This document shows positions 63,384-64,000 of a stretch of 64,000 nt of DNA, in pieces. The stretch's first letter is position 1; every line of letters begins with the position of its first letter. Both the position numbers and the translations under genes were made by a program. Source of the stretch: Marinomonas shanghaiensis (GTDB taxonomy: Bacteria > Pseudomonadota > Gammaproteobacteria > Pseudomonadales > Marinomonadaceae); contig NZ_QGOK01000006.1 in assembly GCF_003259175.1 (NCBI RefSeq), positions 124,001 through 188,000 of the forward strand. The letters run 5' to 3'. The notes beneath the pieces were generated by a model. That model ran no database searches. It was given only the letters and a program-made list of their open reading frames with translations, and was not told the DNA's origin.

Positions 63384-64000
63384 ATGCGTATTGAACGCCG
63401 AACTGTCCCTGCGAAACCACATGACTTCCCTTCCACCATGTCTGCGACCTTGCAGCGTGTCTTTTTGTCCCGTGATGTGGTGTCCGTTACTCAGCTAGAC
63501 TATCGTTTACCACACCTGCTAAGACCGGATGCTTTATTTGACTTAACGAATGCGGCAAAAATACTGGCCGATGCCATCGTTGCTGGGCAAAAGATTTTGA
63601 TTGTTGGTGACTTTGATGCGGATGGGGCAACCAGTACCAGTTTAGGAATATTGGCGTTAGAAGCGATGGGCGCTATTGCACCTGAGTATTTGGTGCCAAA
63701 CCGGTTTGAGTTTGGTTATGGACTGACGCCTGAGATAGTGGAAGTGGCTCAAGCACGGTCACCGGATGTGTTAGTGACTGTCGATAACGGCATTGCCAGT
63801 ATCGAAGGTGTACAGGTGGCAAAAAATTACGGCATGAAAGTGGTGGTGACGGATCACCATTTGCCTGGCGATGCCTTGCCAAACGCTGATGCCATAGTCA
63901 ATCCCAACCATCCCAACTGTGGTTTTCCAAGTAAAAACCTAGCTGGGGTGGGGGTGATTTTTTATGTTATGTCGGCACTAAGGGCCGAGCTAAACCGCCG
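63384..64000 (+). CDS. recJ: Single-stranded-DNA-specific exonuclease RecJ, 5' part
   Basis: 5'-to-3' exonuclease in recombination and mismatch repair. The frame is open to the right edge, so only about 205 of roughly 575 residues are seen. MRIERRTVPAKPHDFPSTMSATLQRVFLSR is followed by the catalytic IVGDFDADGATSTSLG (motif I), VTVDNGIAS (motif II) and VVVTDHHLPGD (motif III DHH). All residues are intact so far. It lies a few kb after hom-thrC. Confidence 0.95.
   Translation, partial: MRIERRTVPAKPHDFPSTMSATLQRVFLSRDVVSVTQLDYRLPHLLRPDALFDLTNAAKILADAIVAGQKILIVGDFDADGATSTSLGILALEAMGAIAPEYLVPNRFEFGYGLTPEIVEVAQARSPDVLVTVDNGIASIEGVQVAKNYGMKVVVTDHHLPGDALPNADAIVNPNHPNCGFPSKNLAGVGVIFYVMSALRAELNR

Overview
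The window reads as ordinary chromosome of a marine gammaproteobacterium, most like Marinomonas or a close relative in the Oceanospirillales. This assignment is inferred from protein character, moderate GC and gene order (ypjD-yfjD/ffh/rpsP-rimM-trmD-rplS, dsbC-hom-thrC, dsbB-rsd, mutY..yggX); no database search was possible. I see no insertion sequence, prophage, integrase, plasmid gene or CRISPR array. Most intergenic gaps are short and many end in clear rho-independent hairpins.

Layout. 1-3.5 kb: end of gpt, two small conserved proteins (DUF2914, DUF1904) and a leftward hisB-hisH-hisF cluster that lacks hisA. 3.7-8.6 kb: an AsmA-family protein, mutY, a chromate-type transporter and yggX. 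8.7-12.7 kb: an orphan FliL-like secreted protein, dsbB, rsd overlapping a WD40-like lipoprotein gene, a DUF423 protein and trmB. 12.7-18.9 kb: an H-NS-family protein, tex, azoR with a divergent LysR regulator and a perfect operator-like palindrome, a PPOX-fold flavoprotein and a glutathione S-transferase.

18.9-26.4 kb is the most distinctive locus: an ECF sigma factor, a FecR-type anti-sigma factor with a twin-arginine motif, a large TonB-dependent receptor with an N-terminal signalling (STN) domain, and a secreted M16 zinc peptidase. The receptor plus periplasmic M16 protease pairing recalls FusA/FusC and YddB/PqqL, which take up iron-bearing protein and cut it in the periplasm. Here it is joined to surface-signalling control. 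I read it as a candidate regulated system for importing and processing a protein or peptide substrate.

26.5-36.4 kb: zapE, ppnN, glsA, a beta-propeller-like lipoprotein, nudC, the threonine-degrading kbl-tdh pair and a secreted polysaccharide deacetylase. 36.5-37.3 kb: eight tRNA genes (Ser, Asn, Pro, His, Lys, Asn, Pro, Lys), made partly by duplication of an Asn-Pro-Lys block, followed by a G/T-rich gene-free stretch. 37.9-41.8 kb (leftward): flgP-flgT (flagellar basal-body rings), a small coiled-coil protein, a small outer-membrane-type protein, a 55-residue membrane peptide, a ProQ/FinO-domain RNA-binding protein and tRNA-Tyr, all closely spaced as if one operon.

42-52 kb: SOS-controlled dinB with a LexA box, a P-loop kinase of the glycerate kinase type, an esterase, an inositol-phosphatase-family protein, two small membrane proteins, an MscS channel, greB, a DUF72 protein, a NIF3/YqfO-like protein, a Nudix hydrolase, a CNNM/CorC-type transporter and ypjD. 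52.4-64 kb: ffh, rpsP-rimM-trmD-rplS, dsbC, hom-thrC (threonine synthesis, the counterpart of kbl-tdh), rsmE, a membrane diguanylate cyclase, a GluP/FucP-type sugar transporter and the start of recJ.
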